DNA of 64,000 nucleotides. Origin: Achromobacter sp. Marseille-Q4962 (lineage in GTDB: Bacteria > Pseudomonadota > Gammaproteobacteria > Burkholderiales > Burkholderiaceae_B). Within the stretch, counting starts at the first letter, position 1; every line of letters begins with the position of its first letter. Shown here in pieces: positions 52,691 to 62,840 of the stretch. The position numbers were made by a program, and so were the translations under genes. The notes below the pieces were generated by a model that worked only from the letters and a program-made list of their open reading frames with translations, did not search any database and was not told the origin of the DNA. The stretch lies in assembly GCF_943737005.1 (NCBI RefSeq), contig NZ_CALSFU010000006.1, positions 151,806-215,805 on the forward strand, read 5' to 3'.

Positions 52691-53419
52691 TCAGATGGGG
52701 GCCACGCCCAGGGTCGTGCCGCCGCACACATACAGCATCTGGCCGGTCACGAAGCCGTTGTCGGGCGACAGGAAGAACATGGCGGCGCGCGCCACGTCTT
52801 CGGGCGTGCCCAGGCGCTTGACCACGATGCTCTTGATGATGCGCTCGGTCTGCGGGGCGCCGGCCGGGTTGCTCTTGGTGAACAGCTCGGTGGCGATGGG
52901 GCCGGGGCCGATGGCGTTGACGGTGATGCCGTCGCCGCCCAGCTCCATGGCCAGCGTGCGCGTCAGCCCCACCAGCCCGGCCTTGGTGGCCGAATAGACC
53001 ACGCGGTCCGGCTTGCCCAGCGCCGCGCGCGAAGACATGTTCACGATGCGGCCGAAACCCGCCTCGCGCATCGCCGGCAGCACCGCCTGCACCAGGATCA
53101 GCGCCGTGCGCAGATGCAGGTTGACCACGTAGTCCAGGTCGGCCAGCGTGGCTGTGTCGGCCGTGCCCGGGCGCGTAGCGCCCGCGTTGTTCACCAGGCC
53201 CACGATGTTGTAGGCCCCGGTCACTTCCCGCGCCACTTCCTTCGTGCGCGCCTCGTCCGTCAGGTCCGCCTGGTACGACACCAGACCTTCCGGCGGATTC
53301 TCCGGCAGCTTGTAGTCGATATTCACCACCCGATGCCCCGCATCGAGCAGCATCCGCACAATCGCCGCCCCGATCCCGGCGCTTCCGCCCGTCACCAGAT
53401 ACGCAGCAGGTTTGCTCAT
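52691..53419 (-). CDS. Short-chain dehydrogenase/reductase (acetoacetyl-CoA-reductase-like)
   Basis: 242-residue SDR with TGGSAGIG, LVNNAGATRPG, NMSSRAALG and Tyr-x3-Lys (VVYSATK), and the C-terminal VTGQMLYVCGGTTLG. It follows AtoE after a 109-base gap on the same strand. Given neighbours for short-chain acid uptake and 3-hydroxyacyl-CoA oxidation, a 3-hydroxyacid or 3-hydroxyacyl-CoA substrate is the best guess. It is convergent with the IclR gene. Confidence 0.85.
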   Translation of the reverse strand: MSKPAAYLVTGGSAGIGAAIVRMLLDAGHRVVNIDYKLPENPPEGLVSYQADLTDEARTKEVAREVTGAYNIVGLVNNAGATRPGTADTATLADLDYVVNLHLRTALILVQAVLPAMREAGFGRIVNMSSRAALGKPDRVVYSATKAGLVGLTRTLAMELGGDGITVNAIGPGPIATELFTKSNPAGAPQTERIIKSIVVKRLGTPEDVARAAMFFLSPDNGFVTGQMLYVCGGTTLGVAPI

Positions 53420-53528
53420 GTCGCTTTCCTTTCCCAGAATTCAAACACCCAAGAGAACGCGGCCCTTCCGCCTTCCGGCGCCCTCCCCCGGGCAGGGCGC
53501 CGCCGAAGGCGCTTCGGGGGCGGGCCCC

Positions 53529-54869
53529 TCAATGCGTGGCATACCCCCAGGCCAGCACCGCCGTGATGTGGATCAGCCCCACCCACAGCATCATGATGAC
53601 GGTATAGCCCATCACGTCGCGCAGCTTCAGCTTGGAAAGCGCCAGCGCGGGCAGGATCCAGAAGGGCTGCACGAGATCGTTCCAGGCGTTGCCCAGCATG
53701 ACGGCCATGGAGGTCTGGTTGATGGCGCTGCCGATTTCCTTGGCGGCGTCGATCATGAACGGACCCTGGATCACCCAGTGGCCGCCGGCCGAGGGCGCGA
53801 AGAAGTTGATGACGAAGGAGCTCACCAGGCCCCAGAAGGGCAGCGTGGCGGGCGTGGCCACGTCCACGAAGACCTTGGAGATGGTGGTCACCAGGCCCGA
53901 GGCGGCCATGATGGCCATGATGCCGGCGTAGAACGGGTACTGCAGGATGATGCCGGAGATGGTCTTGATGCCTTCGGTGAGCTTGGCCACGTAGGCGGCC
54001 GGCGTGCCCAGCAGCAGGATGCCCAGGAACAGGATGATGAAATTGATGAGGTTCAGATCCAGCGCGCCGCCATTGGAGAAGTGCAGCACGACGTAGCCCA
54101 CGCCCATCAGGCCGATCAGCAGGCTCAGGATGCGGCTGTTGTTCAGCCGCGAGGCAATGGTGTTCTTCTCGAGCAGGTCCTCGCCGGCGTTGGCGGCGGC
54201 CGCGTCGCGGTCGATGGCGGGGTCCACTTCCACCACTTTCTCGCCCTGCCTGGGATGCAGCCAGGCGTTGAGCAGCGGCAGCGTCACGATGATGACCAGA
54301 CTGGTCAGCAGCATGGGCGCCGAGAAGATCGTCTCCGTCAGCGGCACGATGCCCATCTGGGCGGCGGTGGGGTGATTGGGCGTGGCGATCAGCACCGGGA
54401 TGCTGGCCGACAGGCCCAGGCCGTACATGGTGAAGCCGCTGTAGGCCGCGGCGATGATCAGCGGGTAGTGCACGCCTTTGACCTTGAGCGCGAGCTTCTT
54501 GGCGACGATGCCGCCGATCACCAGCCCGAAGCCCCAGTTCAGGTAGCTGCCGATGCCGCCGACCAGCGTGGCCACGATGATGGCCGTGCGCGGACGGTGC
54601 ACGTGGCTCACGATGCGGTCCAGCAGGCGGTCGGTAAGCGGCGCGGTGGCCAGTACGTAGCCCATGGCCAGGATCACCGCCATCTGCGTGGTGAAGGCCA
54701 GCAGGCTCCAGAAGCCCTTGCCCCAGGCGGTGGTAATGGCCGAAAGGCTCTGGCCCTCGATGCCCATGGCCAGCAGCACGGTCAGCAGCGTCAGCCCGAT
54801 CGCGAACACAAAGGGATCGGGCAGATACTTGCGCATCAGCTCCGTGAAAAATGAAGCCAGTCTATTCAT
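53529..54869 (-). CDS. atoE: Short-chain fatty acid transporter AtoE
   Basis: 446-residue inner-membrane carrier of the AtoE/TIGR00366 family, importing acetoacetate, butyrate and similar acids. It has about eleven segments. Landmarks are LMRKYLPDPFVFAIGLTLLTVLLAM, GFWSLLAFTTQMAVILAMGYVLATAP and FAPSAGGHWVIQGPFMIDAAKEIGS. It stands between an SDR and a 3-hydroxyacyl-CoA dehydrogenase gene, forming a short-chain acid utilisation block. Confidence 0.92.
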   Translation of the reverse strand: MNRLASFFTELMRKYLPDPFVFAIGLTLLTVLLAMGIEGQSLSAITTAWGKGFWSLLAFTTQMAVILAMGYVLATAPLTDRLLDRIVSHVHRPRTAIIVATLVGGIGSYLNWGFGLVIGGIVAKKLALKVKGVHYPLIIAAAYSGFTMYGLGLSASIPVLIATPNHPTAAQMGIVPLTETIFSAPMLLTSLVIIVTLPLLNAWLHPRQGEKVVEVDPAIDRDAAAANAGEDLLEKNTIASRLNNSRILSLLIGLMGVGYVVLHFSNGGALDLNLINFIILFLGILLLGTPAAYVAKLTEGIKTISGIILQYPFYAGIMAIMAASGLVTTISKVFVDVATPATLPFWGLVSSFVINFFAPSAGGHWVIQGPFMIDAAKEIGSAINQTSMAVMLGNAWNDLVQPFWILPALALSKLKLRDVMGYTVIMMLWVGLIHITAVLAWGYATH

Positions 54870-55061
54870 GTTGCCTCCAACAAACTCCGGTAAGGCGTGT
54901 TTCTCTCTGGGTCCGGGCGCGGCGGGGCCGCGCGGCGGACGGTCGGTTTCTTTGCGTGGACGGGGCCGGGCCGGATGGCCTGGCCGGGCGGCGCGGTGGC
55001 GGTGCCCCGCGCCTTTGTAGGAAATGAATGCTCGCGGTCTGTGCCTGGGGCGCGGCCGCGT

Positions 55062-55991
55062 TCAGCCGGCCTTGCGCTGCAGCCACTCGGCCAGTTCGGC
55101 CAGCGCCGCGCTTTTCTCGCGCAGCACCCGCTCGCGGCGCTCGGGGCTCCAGGTGTAGAAGCCCTGGCCGCTTTTGGCGCCGATCTGGCCGCTTTCGACC
55201 TTCTGCTTCAACAGCGCCGAGGGCTCCTGGCGGTTTTCCAGGTCTTTGTAGAGGTAGCTGGCGATGGCGTAGTGCACGTCGATGCCGTTCATGTCGCGTT
55301 GCTCCAGCGGGCCGGACAGCGCCAGCCGGATGCCGAGGCTCCACTTGACCACTTCGTCGATGTCCTCGGCGCTGGCCACGCCCTTCTCCAGCAGCGAGAT
55401 CGCCTCGCGCGCCAGGGCGTGCTGGATGCGGTTGGCGATGAAGCCGGGGATGTCCCGGCGCACCAGCACCGGGCGCTTGCCGGCGAAACGCAGCGCCGCC
55501 ATGACGCGGTCCACGGTTTCGGGCGAGGTGTCGTCGTTGCGCACCACTTCCACCAGAGGAATCACGTCGGCCGGCGTGAAGAAGTGCGTGCCCACGAAGC
55601 GGTCGCGACGCGAAACCGCGCTGGCGATGGCGTTGATGGACAGGCCGGAGGTGTTGGTGGCGAAGAGGGTCCGCGGGCCGCAGATGGCGTCCAGCCGGGA
55701 AAAGATGTCGCGCTTGAGCTCCAGCTTCTCGGGCACCGCTTCGATCACCAGTTCGCTGCCGGCGGCGGCCTGCAGGTCGGGCGAGGTGCGGATGCGCGCG
55801 AGCGCCTGCCGGATGCCGTCCGGCGCGTAGACCGTGAGCTGCCGTTCGATGACGGCCAGGGCGCGCAGCAGGGCGCCTTCCACCGGGTCGATCAGGACGA
55901 CCTGCAGTCCCTTCGAGGCGAACAGGGCGGCGATGCCGCTGCCCATTGCGCCCGCGCCGACGACGGCCAGATTCTTGAGGGGAGTTTCCAT
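55062..55991 (-). CDS. 3-hydroxyacyl-CoA dehydrogenase
   Basis: 309-residue NAD-dependent enzyme oxidising 3-hydroxyacyl-CoA to 3-oxoacyl-CoA. The Rossmann motif GAGAMGSGIA is at about 11-20, the catalytic His region is VGTHFFTPADVIPLVEVV, and the C-terminal dimerisation domain starts RRDIPGFIANRIQHALAREA. It is a monofunctional form without a hydratase domain. A long inverted repeat lies about 119-150 bases upstream of its start, likely its regulatory site. A 192-base gap precedes atoE. Confidence 0.9.
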   Translation of the reverse strand: METPLKNLAVVGAGAMGSGIAALFASKGLQVVLIDPVEGALLRALAVIERQLTVYAPDGIRQALARIRTSPDLQAAAGSELVIEAVPEKLELKRDIFSRLDAICGPRTLFATNTSGLSINAIASAVSRRDRFVGTHFFTPADVIPLVEVVRNDDTSPETVDRVMAALRFAGKRPVLVRRDIPGFIANRIQHALAREAISLLEKGVASAEDIDEVVKWSLGIRLALSGPLEQRDMNGIDVHYAIASYLYKDLENRQEPSALLKQKVESGQIGAKSGQGFYTWSPERRERVLREKSAALAELAEWLQRKAG

Positions 55992-56284
55992 GACGGTTCG
56001 CTAGAGCCAGGCCACGGCATGCGGCGACGGGCGGAACGGGAAACCGGGCATCTGTTGCAGGCGTCTCTTCCGTGCGTGCCTTCTGTGCGCGGGGCCAGAA
56101 AATTATTTGTTCTATATGCGAACGTTTGTGCGTATATAGAATTTATGTCAGGGATAGTACTAAAAGTGGCCAGGGGTGGACAAATCGCCCGGAAGCCTGT
56201 CCGCTGCGTGGACGGTGGTGGGCGGGCCAAGCCCCGGTGGAACCGGGGCGGCGGCCGTGCCGGAAACGGGTCGCCCTGCCGCGT
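55992..56284. promoter_or_regulatory. Intergenic region with 11-bp inverted repeat upstream of hydroxyacyl-CoA dehydrogenase
   Basis: TTCTATATGCG (56110-56120) is inverted as CGTATATAGAA (56131-56141) with one mismatch and a 10-bp spacer. It lies in an AT-rich stretch within a 293-base gap. The dyad is well placed to be an operator of the dehydrogenase/atoE block. Nothing else is evident in the gap. Confidence 0.6.
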
Positions 56285-59167
56285 TCAGCCCGAGTTGCGC
56301 AGGCCGGCGGCGATGCCGTTGATGGTGAGGTGGATGGCGCGCTGCACGCGTTCGTCGGGCGCGGCGTCGGGCCGGCGCAGCGTGGCGCGGTGGCGGCGGA
56401 TGAGCTCGATCTGCAGGTAATTGAGCGGATCGATATACGCGAAGCGCTCGCGCAGCGAGGCTTGCAGCGAGGGGTTGTCGGCCAGCAGTTCGCGCCGCGT
56501 CAGCAGCTTGAGCATCGCCAGCGTGCGCGCATGCTCGGCGCTGATGGCGCCGAAGACGCGCTCGCGCAGGGCGCGGCGCGGCACCAGCTGCGCATAGCGC
56601 GCCGCGATGGCGAGGTCGGACTTGGCCAGCACCATTTCCATGTTGGAGAGCAGGGTGCGGAAGCCGGGCCAGTCGCGGGCCATTTCGCGCAACTGGTCCA
56701 GGCGGGCGCGGCGCGAACGGGGCACGCCGGCCGCACCTGAGCCGGCCGCACCTGAGCCGGCCGCACCTTCTTCCAGATAGGCTTCGATGGCCGAGCCCAT
56801 GCCGTACCAGCCCGTGAGCATGAGCCGGCACTGGGCCCAGGAAAATCCCCACGGAATGGCGCGCAGGTCTTCGATGCGCTGCCCCTTCTTGCGCGAGGCG
56901 GGACGCGAGCCGATGTTCAGGCCGGCGATTTCGCTGATGGGCGTGGCGGCGAAGAAATAGTCGGCGAAGCCCGGCGTGTCGTAGACCAGCCCGCGGTACG
57001 TGCGCTGGGCCACTTCCGACATATAGGCCATGGCGTCGCCGTGGCGCGCCATGTGGGCGTCTTCCGCGCTGTCGGCCTCGGCGCGCGGGGCGAGGCTGGA
57101 TTCCAGCGTGGCGGCCACCAGCAGCTCCAGGTGCCAGCGGCCCACCTCGGCGTCCTTGTACTTGCTCTGGATGACCTCGCCCTGTTCCGTGAGGCGGATC
57201 TGCCCGGCCACCGTGCCCGGCGGCTGGGCCAGGATGGCGTCGAAGCTGGAGCCGCCGCCGCGGCCCACCGATCCGCCGCGGCCGTGGAAAAGCCGCAGCC
57301 GCACGCCGCGCGCCGAGAAGACCGGCACCAGCGCGCGTTCGGCCTGGTACAGCGACCAGTTCGAGGTGAGGTAGCCGCCGTCCTTGTTGCTGTCGGAATA
57401 GCCCAGCATGACTTCCTGCGTGCCGCCCTGGGCGCGCAGGATGCGCTCGCGGATTTCGGGCAGGTCCAGCCAGGCGGCCATGATCTCCGGGCCGCGCTGC
57501 AGGTCGGGTATGGTTTCGAAGAGCGGCACCACCATCAGCCCGTCTTCGGGCGGAATCTCCTGGCCGGCCGGCGCGATGAGCCCGGCCTCTTTCTGCAGCA
57601 CCATGACTTCGAGCAGGTCGCTCAGCGTCTCGGTGTGCGAAACAATGGTCTGGCGCACCGCCTGCCTGCCGTAGCGGGCGCGTCCTTCGGCGGCCGCGCG
57701 CAGCACGGCCAGCTCGCGGGTGGTTTCCTCGCTGTAGGCGATCCAGGGCGAGGCCAGGGGCCGGGCCTGCGCCAGCTCGGCCCGCAGCAGCGCCACGCGC
57801 TCGTCCTCGGGCAGCGCCAGGTAGTCCAGCGGCGCGCCGTCGCGTTGCGCGCCGGCGCGCGCGAACAGCTCGGCCAGCGCGCGCTCGTGCACGTCGGAGC
57901 TCTGGCGCAGGTCCACGGTGGCGAGATGAAAGCCGAACACCGCCACCGATTGCTGCAGGCCGGCCAGCCGCAGCCGGGCAATGGGCGCGCCATGGTGGGC
58001 CGCCAGCGAGGCCGCGATCACGGCCAGGTCGGCGGCGAACTCGCCGGGCGCGTCGTAAGGCCGGGCCTCGACCGTGCTGCGCCGTGCCAGGTCCTGTCCG
58101 GTCAGCCGCTTCGCCGTGGCGGCAAGCCTCGCGTACACGCCGACCAGCGCGCGGCGGTAGGGCTCGTCGCTGCGGTGGGGCGAGTCGTCGCCGCTGCCCT
58201 CGGCCAGCGCGAGCAGGGCCGGGTCGGCGCCGATGAGCAGGGTGGTGACGGACAGCTCCGCGCCCAGGGCATGCACCTCCTGCAGATAGTGTTCGAACAG
58301 CACCGTGGCCTGGCGCAGCAGCGCGCGCTCCAGCGTGCCGGCGTCCACATTGGGATTGCCGTCGCGGTCTCCGCCGATCCAGCTTCCCATGCGCAGAAAG
58401 GGCTCCAGCGGCGCCGGCGGCGCGGCGAAGGGGCGGGCGGGCTGTTCGCGGTTGACCAGGCGCGAGAGGTCGGCATACAGGCGCGGGATGACCTGCAGGA
58501 ACGTGCTGCGGTAGTACGAGAGCGCGTTCTCGATTTCGTCTGCCACGGTGAGCCGCGTGTAGCGCAGCATGCGCGTCTGCCACAGCGTGGCCACCCGGCC
58601 CAGCAGGGCGGCGTCCAGCTCGGCCAGTTCGGACGGCGTGAGCGGCCCGCCGCGCTGCGCCAGCGCGGCGGCGATCTCGCGGTGCACGTCCAGCGTGCTC
58701 TTGCGCTGCACCTCGGTGGGGTGGGCGGTGAGCACCGGCATCACGCAGGCTTCGGCCAGCAGGCGGCGCACGCGCGCCAGGCTCACGCCCTGGCCGGCCA
58801 GGGTCTGGACGGCTTCGCGCAGGCTGCCGCGCGCCGGCGCGTCGTCGGCCAGCGCCCGCGCGCGCTGGCTGCGGTTCTGGTCGCGGTCTTCGGCGATATT
58901 CGACAGGTGCAGGAAATAGCTGAAGGCGCGCGCCACGGAATTGGGATCGCTGCCGCGCAGGCGCTGCACGCGCTTCTCCAGGAGCTTGCCGTCGGCCTGC
59001 CGGCCCTCGCGGCGGAACTTCACGGCGGTGCGGCGCAGGGTTTCGATGGTGTCGAACACGCGCTTGCCTTCGCATTCCGCGATGACTTCGCCCAGCAGCC
59101 GGCCCAGCAGCCGGATGTCGTGACGCAAGGGTTCGTCGGAAGCGGACTGCGGGCGTAGGGCTTTCAT
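56285..59167 (-). CDS. ppc: Phosphoenolpyruvate carboxylase
   Basis: 960-residue anaplerotic enzyme forming oxaloacetate from PEP and bicarbonate. The catalytic His is in [13 protein letters not shown]. The Lys/Arg-rich glycine loop [14 protein letters not shown] and the motif [18 protein letters not shown] are present. The C-terminus is [10 protein letters not shown], a variant of the usual (Q/R)NTG end. A GAAGS-repeat insertion near residue 802-816 is encoded by a 15-bp tandem repeat and is absent from most PPCs. It is transcribed alone. Confidence 0.96.
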   Translation of the reverse strand: MKALRPQSASDEPLRHDIRLLGRLLGEVIAECEGKRVFDTIETLRRTAVKFRREGRQADGKLLEKRVQRLRGSDPNSVARAFSYFLHLSNIAEDRDQNRSQRARALADDAPARGSLREAVQTLAGQGVSLARVRRLLAEACVMPVLTAHPTEVQRKSTLDVHREIAAALAQRGGPLTPSELAELDAALLGRVATLWQTRMLRYTRLTVADEIENALSYYRSTFLQVIPRLYADLSRLVNREQPARPFAAPPAPLEPFLRMGSWIGGDRDGNPNVDAGTLERALLRQATVLFEHYLQEVHALGAELSVTTLLIGADPALLALAEGSGDDSPHRSDEPYRRALVGVYARLAATAKRLTGQDLARRSTVEARPYDAPGEFAADLAVIAASLAAHHGAPIARLRLAGLQQSVAVFGFHLATVDLRQSSDVHERALAELFARAGAQRDGAPLDYLALPEDERVALLRAELAQARPLASPWIAYSEETTRELAVLRAAAEGRARYGRQAVRQTIVSHTETLSDLLEVMVLQKEAGLIAPAGQEIPPEDGLMVVPLFETIPDLQRGPEIMAAWLDLPEIRERILRAQGGTQEVMLGYSDSNKDGGYLTSNWSLYQAERALVPVFSARGVRLRLFHGRGGSVGRGGGSSFDAILAQPPGTVAGQIRLTEQGEVIQSKYKDAEVGRWHLELLVAATLESSLAPRAEADSAEDAHMARHGDAMAYMSEVAQRTYRGLVYDTPGFADYFFAATPISEIAGLNIGSRPASRKKGQRIEDLRAIPWGFSWAQCRLMLTGWYGMGSAIEAYLEEGAAGSGAAGSGAAGVPRSRRARLDQLREMARDWPGFRTLLSNMEMVLAKSDLAIAARYAQLVPRRALRERVFGAISAEHARTLAMLKLLTRRELLADNPSLQASLRERFAYIDPLNYLQIELIRRHRATLRRPDAAPDERVQRAIHLTINGIAAGLRNSG
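56726..56768. repeat. 15-bp tandem repeat inside ppc
   Basis: The unit GCCGGCCGCACCTGA occurs 2.9 times (56726-56740, 56741-56755, 56756-56768), in phase with codons, adding GAAGS units to PPC. This is a potential length-variable site. Confidence 0.85.
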
Positions 59168-59346
59168 CGGGCGGGAATCCGTCGGGAAAGAAATGGCAGG
59201 AAGGGGTGCGGTATTGGCTTCGGGTGCGGCAAACGGAAAAACGACCCGACGATTGTACGCAGGGCTTGCGCGCGGAAAACGCCCGCCGCTGCGTTACATT
59301 GCCGATATCGGCGCTTGCCGCCTTCGCATTTCCGTAACCCCCCTTT

Positions 59347-60063
59347 ATGCAAAACCATCAACGCCGCGCGCTCGTGTTGTTCTCGGGCGGCCAGGACTCC
59401 ACCACCTGCCTGGCCTGGGCGCTGGAGCGCTATGCCCATGTGGAAACCGTGGCCTTCGACTACGGCCAGCGCCACCGCATCGAGCTCGATGCGCGCCGGC
59501 AGGTGCTGGCCTCGCTGCGGGCGCGCTTTCCGCAATGGGCCGCGCGCCTGGGCGAAGACCACCTGCTCGACCTCAAGGTGCTGGGCCAGGTGGGCGACAC
59601 GGCCATGACCAGCGAGCGCGAAATCGAGATGCAGGCCAACGGCCTGCCCAACACCTTCGTGCCCGGACGCAACCTGCTGTTCCTGACCCTGGCCGCCGCG
59701 CTGGGCTACCGCCGCCAGCTCGACGTGCTGGTGGGCGGCATGTGCGAAACCGATTTCTCCGGCTACCCCGACTGCCGCGACGACACGATCAAGGCGCAGC
59801 AGGTGGCGCTGGGCCTCGGCCTGGGCGCGCGCGTCACCATCGAAACCCCGCTGATGTGGATAGACAAGGCCGAGACCTGGGCGCTGGCCAAGACGCTGGG
59901 CGGCCAGGCGCTGGTGGAAATCGTGGTCGAGGACAGCCACACCTGCTACCTGGGCGAGCGCGGCGCGCGCCATGCCTGGGGGTACGGCTGCGGCGCGTGC
60001 CCGGCCTGCAAGCTGCGCCTGGCCGGCTGGGAAAAGTGGCAGGCCGGCAAGACCGGCGGCTGA
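59347..60063 (+). CDS. queC: 7-cyano-7-deazaguanine synthase
   Basis: 238-residue ATP-dependent enzyme making preQ0 for queuosine synthesis. The PP-loop SGGQDSTTC is near residues 13-21, and the substrate region is [17 protein letters not shown]. The C-terminal zinc cluster reads TCYLG ... [13 protein letters not shown], with about ten extra residues between the first Cys and the CxxC pair compared with the shortest family members. No other queuosine genes are adjacent. Confidence 0.95.
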   Translation: MQNHQRRALVLFSGGQDSTTCLAWALERYAHVETVAFDYGQRHRIELDARRQVLASLRARFPQWAARLGEDHLLDLKVLGQVGDTAMTSEREIEMQANGLPNTFVPGRNLLFLTLAAALGYRRQLDVLVGGMCETDFSGYPDCRDDTIKAQQVALGLGLGARVTIETPLMWIDKAETWALAKTLGGQALVEIVVEDSHTCYLGERGARHAWGYGCGACPACKLRLAGWEKWQAGKTGG

Positions 60064-60070
60064 CCGCCGC

Positions 60071-61264
60071 CTACCGCGCCGCCTGGCGGCTGGCGTGCGC
60101 GGGCGCGAACCGGCGCCACAGCAGCCAGGCGGCCGCCAGCATGGCCGCGGCCAGCCCGGCGGACACGCGCAGCGCCGCGTGGGCTCCGCCCAGGCGGATC
60201 AGCTCGGCATAGGCGACCGGCGCGGCCGCCGTCAGCAGGAAACTGGGAATCAGCAGCCGGCCCGCCCGCGCGCCGTAGCCGCGAAAGCCGAACAGGGCCA
60301 GCGGCAGGGTGCCGCGCGCGATGGTCAGCAGGCCGTTGCAGGCCCCATAGAGCAGCGCATAGGCGCCCGCGGCCGCCGGCCGTCCGTCCGCCGTCAGCGC
60401 CAGCGCGAAACAGGCGGGCAGCGCGGCGCAGACGGCCAGGTTCAGCGCGAGCGGATGCAGCCGGCCGCCCAGCGCCACGTCGGCCAGGCGGGCGGCGAAC
60501 TGGCCGACGCCCCACAGGGCGGCGATGCTCACCGCCGCCGCCGCGCCCAGCCCCAGCCCTTGCAGAATGGCGATGAGATGCGCGGCGTTGCCCGCGGCCA
60601 GGAAGGTGGTCAGCATGGCGAGCGCGGCGTAGAGCACGCCCGCCACCCGCTGCGCGCCGGGATCGCGCGCCAGCCCCAGCCCGTCGCCGCCCGCGGCGGG
60701 CGCCTGGGCATAGCGGCGGCGCGGCAGCGCCAGGTACAGCGGCAGCGTGAGCAGGGCCAGGCCGGCATAGGCCAGGGCCGCGCCGCGCCAGCCCAGCCAG
60801 GCCGCCAGGGCATGGCCCGCTGGCCACATGAGGGTGGAGGCCAGTCCGCCGAACAGCGTGATCTGCGCCATGGGCCGGCGCGCCTGCGGTCCGACGGCGC
60901 GCGCCAGCGAGGCAAAGGCCGCGTCGTACAGGCACAGCCGCATACCCACGCCCAGCAGCGCCCAGGCGGCGAAATAGGGCGCGGGGTGGTGCGCGGCGGC
61001 CAGCGCGGCGCAGCCGGCCGCCGACAGCGCCGCGCCGGCCGGCATGACGCGGCGCCCGCCCCAGCGGTCCACTGCCCGTCCGGCCAGCGGCGAACTCGCC
61101 GCCATGACCACGATCGCGGCCGAGAAGCCGCCATACACCAGCGCGGGTTCCCAACCCAGGTCCGCCGCCATGGACGGCCCCAGCGCGCCGATCAGGTAGA
61201 AGGTGACGCCCCAGCCGATCAGCTGCGCCAGGCCCAGACAGGCGACGGCGCGCGGGGAGATCAT
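60071..61264 (-). CDS. MFS transporter
   Basis: 397-residue inner-membrane protein with about twelve segments and the MFS loop motif AGRAVDRWGGRRVMPAGA between segments 2 and 3. Its start ATG (61264) overlaps the acetyltransferase stop by 4 bases, so both are coexpressed. Drug or metabolite efflux would fit the pairing with a phosphinothricin-type acetyltransferase, but the substrate is unknown. Confidence 0.85.
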   Translation of the reverse strand: MISPRAVACLGLAQLIGWGVTFYLIGALGPSMAADLGWEPALVYGGFSAAIVVMAASSPLAGRAVDRWGGRRVMPAGAALSAAGCAALAAAHHPAPYFAAWALLGVGMRLCLYDAAFASLARAVGPQARRPMAQITLFGGLASTLMWPAGHALAAWLGWRGAALAYAGLALLTLPLYLALPRRRYAQAPAAGGDGLGLARDPGAQRVAGVLYAALAMLTTFLAAGNAAHLIAILQGLGLGAAAAVSIAALWGVGQFAARLADVALGGRLHPLALNLAVCAALPACFALALTADGRPAAAGAYALLYGACNGLLTIARGTLPLALFGFRGYGARAGRLLIPSFLLTAAAPVAYAELIRLGGAHAALRVSAGLAAAMLAAAWLLWRRFAPAHASRQAAR

Positions 61265-61812
61265 GGGCGCTGCGGGGGAGTGGCGTCTCCCTCGCCCAGC
61301 GCGCGCTGCATCAGCACCGTGTCGCGCCATTGGCCGTGCTTGTGGCCCACGGAGCGCAGCGTGCCCGCCGGATGGAAGCCCCGGCTCGCGTGCAGGGCGA
61401 GCGAGGCGGCGTTGCGGCTGTCGCCCACCACGGCCAGCATCTGCCGCCAGCCAGCGGCGGTGCAGCGTTCGATCAGGGCCGACAGCAGCTTGCCGCCGAT
61501 GCCCAGGCCCGCGCGGCCCGCCTTGACGTAGACCGAGTCTTCGACCGTGTGGCGGTAGGCGGGGCGGGGGCGGTAGGGCGTGACGTAGGCATAGCCCACC
61601 ACTTCGCCGCCGATTTCCGCCACCAGATAGGGCATGTCTTTTTCCAGCACGCCGGCGCGGCGCTGGCGCATTTCCTGGATGGAGGGCGGCTCGAGCTCGA
61701 ACGAGGCCGTGCCGTGCTCCACGTGGTAGGCGTATATGGCCTTGATGGCGGGCAGGTCGGCATCGACGCTGTCGCGGATGAGGACGGTGGGAGCGGGGGC
61801 GGAGGCGGACAT
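61261..61812 (-). CDS. GNAT acetyltransferase, phosphinothricin-acetyltransferase-like
   Basis: 183-residue GNAT enzyme. Family features are IRDSVDADLPAIKAIYAYHVEHGTASFELEPPS at the start, EIGGEVVGYAYVTPYRPRPAYRHTVEDSVYV in the core, and the acetyl-CoA loop AGLGIGGKLLSALI. Such enzymes acetylate phosphinothricin, methionine sulfoximine or related amino acids. It overlaps the MFS gene, and the divergent LysR regulator probably controls both. Confidence 0.88.
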   Translation of the reverse strand: MSASAPAPTVLIRDSVDADLPAIKAIYAYHVEHGTASFELEPPSIQEMRQRRAGVLEKDMPYLVAEIGGEVVGYAYVTPYRPRPAYRHTVEDSVYVKAGRAGLGIGGKLLSALIERCTAAGWRQMLAVVGDSRNAASLALHASRGFHPAGTLRSVGHKHGQWRDTVLMQRALGEGDATPPQRP

Positions 61813-61885
61813 GGATGCTGCGCGGGAAAGGGACAGGAACGAGCAAGTGTCGCGCAACTCCGGGTATTAAAGAAGCTTTGGTTTA

Positions 61886-61900
61886 TTATCATTTTCATAA
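61886..61900. promoter_or_regulatory. LysR-type dyad
   Basis: TTATCATTTTCATAA has 4-bp ends TTAT/ATAA around CATTTTC, with T-N11-A spacing, in a very AT-rich 137-base divergent region between the acetyltransferase and the LysR gene. It is a likely binding site of that regulator. Confidence 0.55.
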
Positions 61901-61949
61901 CGAAAACTTTGATATTCCGCCCGCCGCGCCGGGCGGGCCGGAGCACGGC

Positions 61950-62840
61950 ATGCGAGGCTTGAATCTGGACCATCTGCGCGTCTTCGCGCAGGTGATCGAA
62001 CTGGGCAGTTTCTCGGCGGCCGCCGAGCGCAACGGCCTCACGCAGCCGGCCGTGAGCCTGCAGGTGCGGCAGTTGGAGCGCCGCTATGGCCTGAAACTGG
62101 TCGAACGGGTGGGGCGGCGCGCCGGTCCCACGGCGGCCGGCGCCGAACTGCTGACGCACATCCGCGTCATCGACGCGGCGCTGGCGCGGGCCGAACAGGC
62201 CGTGAACGCGCATGCGTCGCAGGTGTCGGGGCGGCTGCGGCTGGGCTGCGGGGCCACGGCCTGCGCTTATCTGCTGCCCTCCCCGCTGGCGGCGCTGCGG
62301 CGGCGGTTTCCCGCGCTGGACGTGGTCGCCAGCACGGGCAATACGGCCGACGTGCTGCGCGCGCTGGAAAACAACCAGCTCGACATCGGGCTGGTGACCC
62401 TGCCCGCGCCGGGCCGCATGTTCCAGGTCACGCCGCTCATGGAAGACGAGTTCGTCGCCATTTTCCCGGCGGGCGAAGCGGGCCTGGCGCCGGAGCCGGC
62501 GACGCCCCGGTCGCTGGCCGGCCGGCCTTTGGTGCTGTTCGAGCCCGGCGCGCGCACGCGCACCCTGGTCGACGGCTGGTTCGAGGCGGCCGGCGTGGCC
62601 TGCCGCCCCAGCATGGAACTGGGCAGTACCGAGGCCATGAAGGAGATCGTGGCGGCCGGGCTGGGCTGCGCCGTGCTGCCCCGCTTGGCGGTCAGCGGGG
62701 CCGGCCGCCGCGAGTCCCTGGCCGTGCGGCCGCTCGCGCCCAGGCTGGCGCGCGAGCTGGCGCTGGTCGTGCGGCGCGACAAACCTCTCAGCCGCGGCTT
62801 GCGCCACCTGCAGGAAGGGCTGCTGGCGCTGGCCAGGTGA
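61950..62840 (+). CDS. LysR-family regulator
   Basis: 296-residue regulator with N-terminal helix-turn-helix ([50 protein letters not shown]) and a complete effector domain ([53 protein letters not shown]). It is divergent from the acetyltransferase/MFS pair. Its last 53 bases overlap the 3' end of the truncated leuA on the other strand, so its end marks the breakpoint of that damage. Confidence 0.88.
   Translation: MRGLNLDHLRVFAQVIELGSFSAAAERNGLTQPAVSLQVRQLERRYGLKLVERVGRRAGPTAAGAELLTHIRVIDAALARAEQAVNAHASQVSGRLRLGCGATACAYLLPSPLAALRRRFPALDVVASTGNTADVLRALENNQLDIGLVTLPAPGRMFQVTPLMEDEFVAIFPAGEAGLAPEPATPRSLAGRPLVLFEPGARTRTLVDGWFEAAGVACRPSMELGSTEAMKEIVAAGLGCAVLPRLAVSGAGRRESLAVRPLAPRLARELALVVRRDKPLSRGLRHLQEGLLALAR

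Noticed and set aside
56285..56300. PPC C-terminus RNSG read as a damaged QNTG motif
   Set aside because: Many bacterial enzymes, including that of E. coli, end in RNTG; Ser for Thr is conservative, so this is not evidence of inactivation.
56160..59075. Long minus-strand frame overlapping ppc in another frame
   Set aside because: PPC itself is unmistakable in the neighbouring frame; the alternative is Arg/Ala-rich with no recognisable domain.
59168..59346. preQ1 riboswitch upstream of queC
   Set aside because: I looked for the short A-rich pseudoknot tail and the C-rich hairpin loop of preQ1 aptamers and did not find a convincing match.
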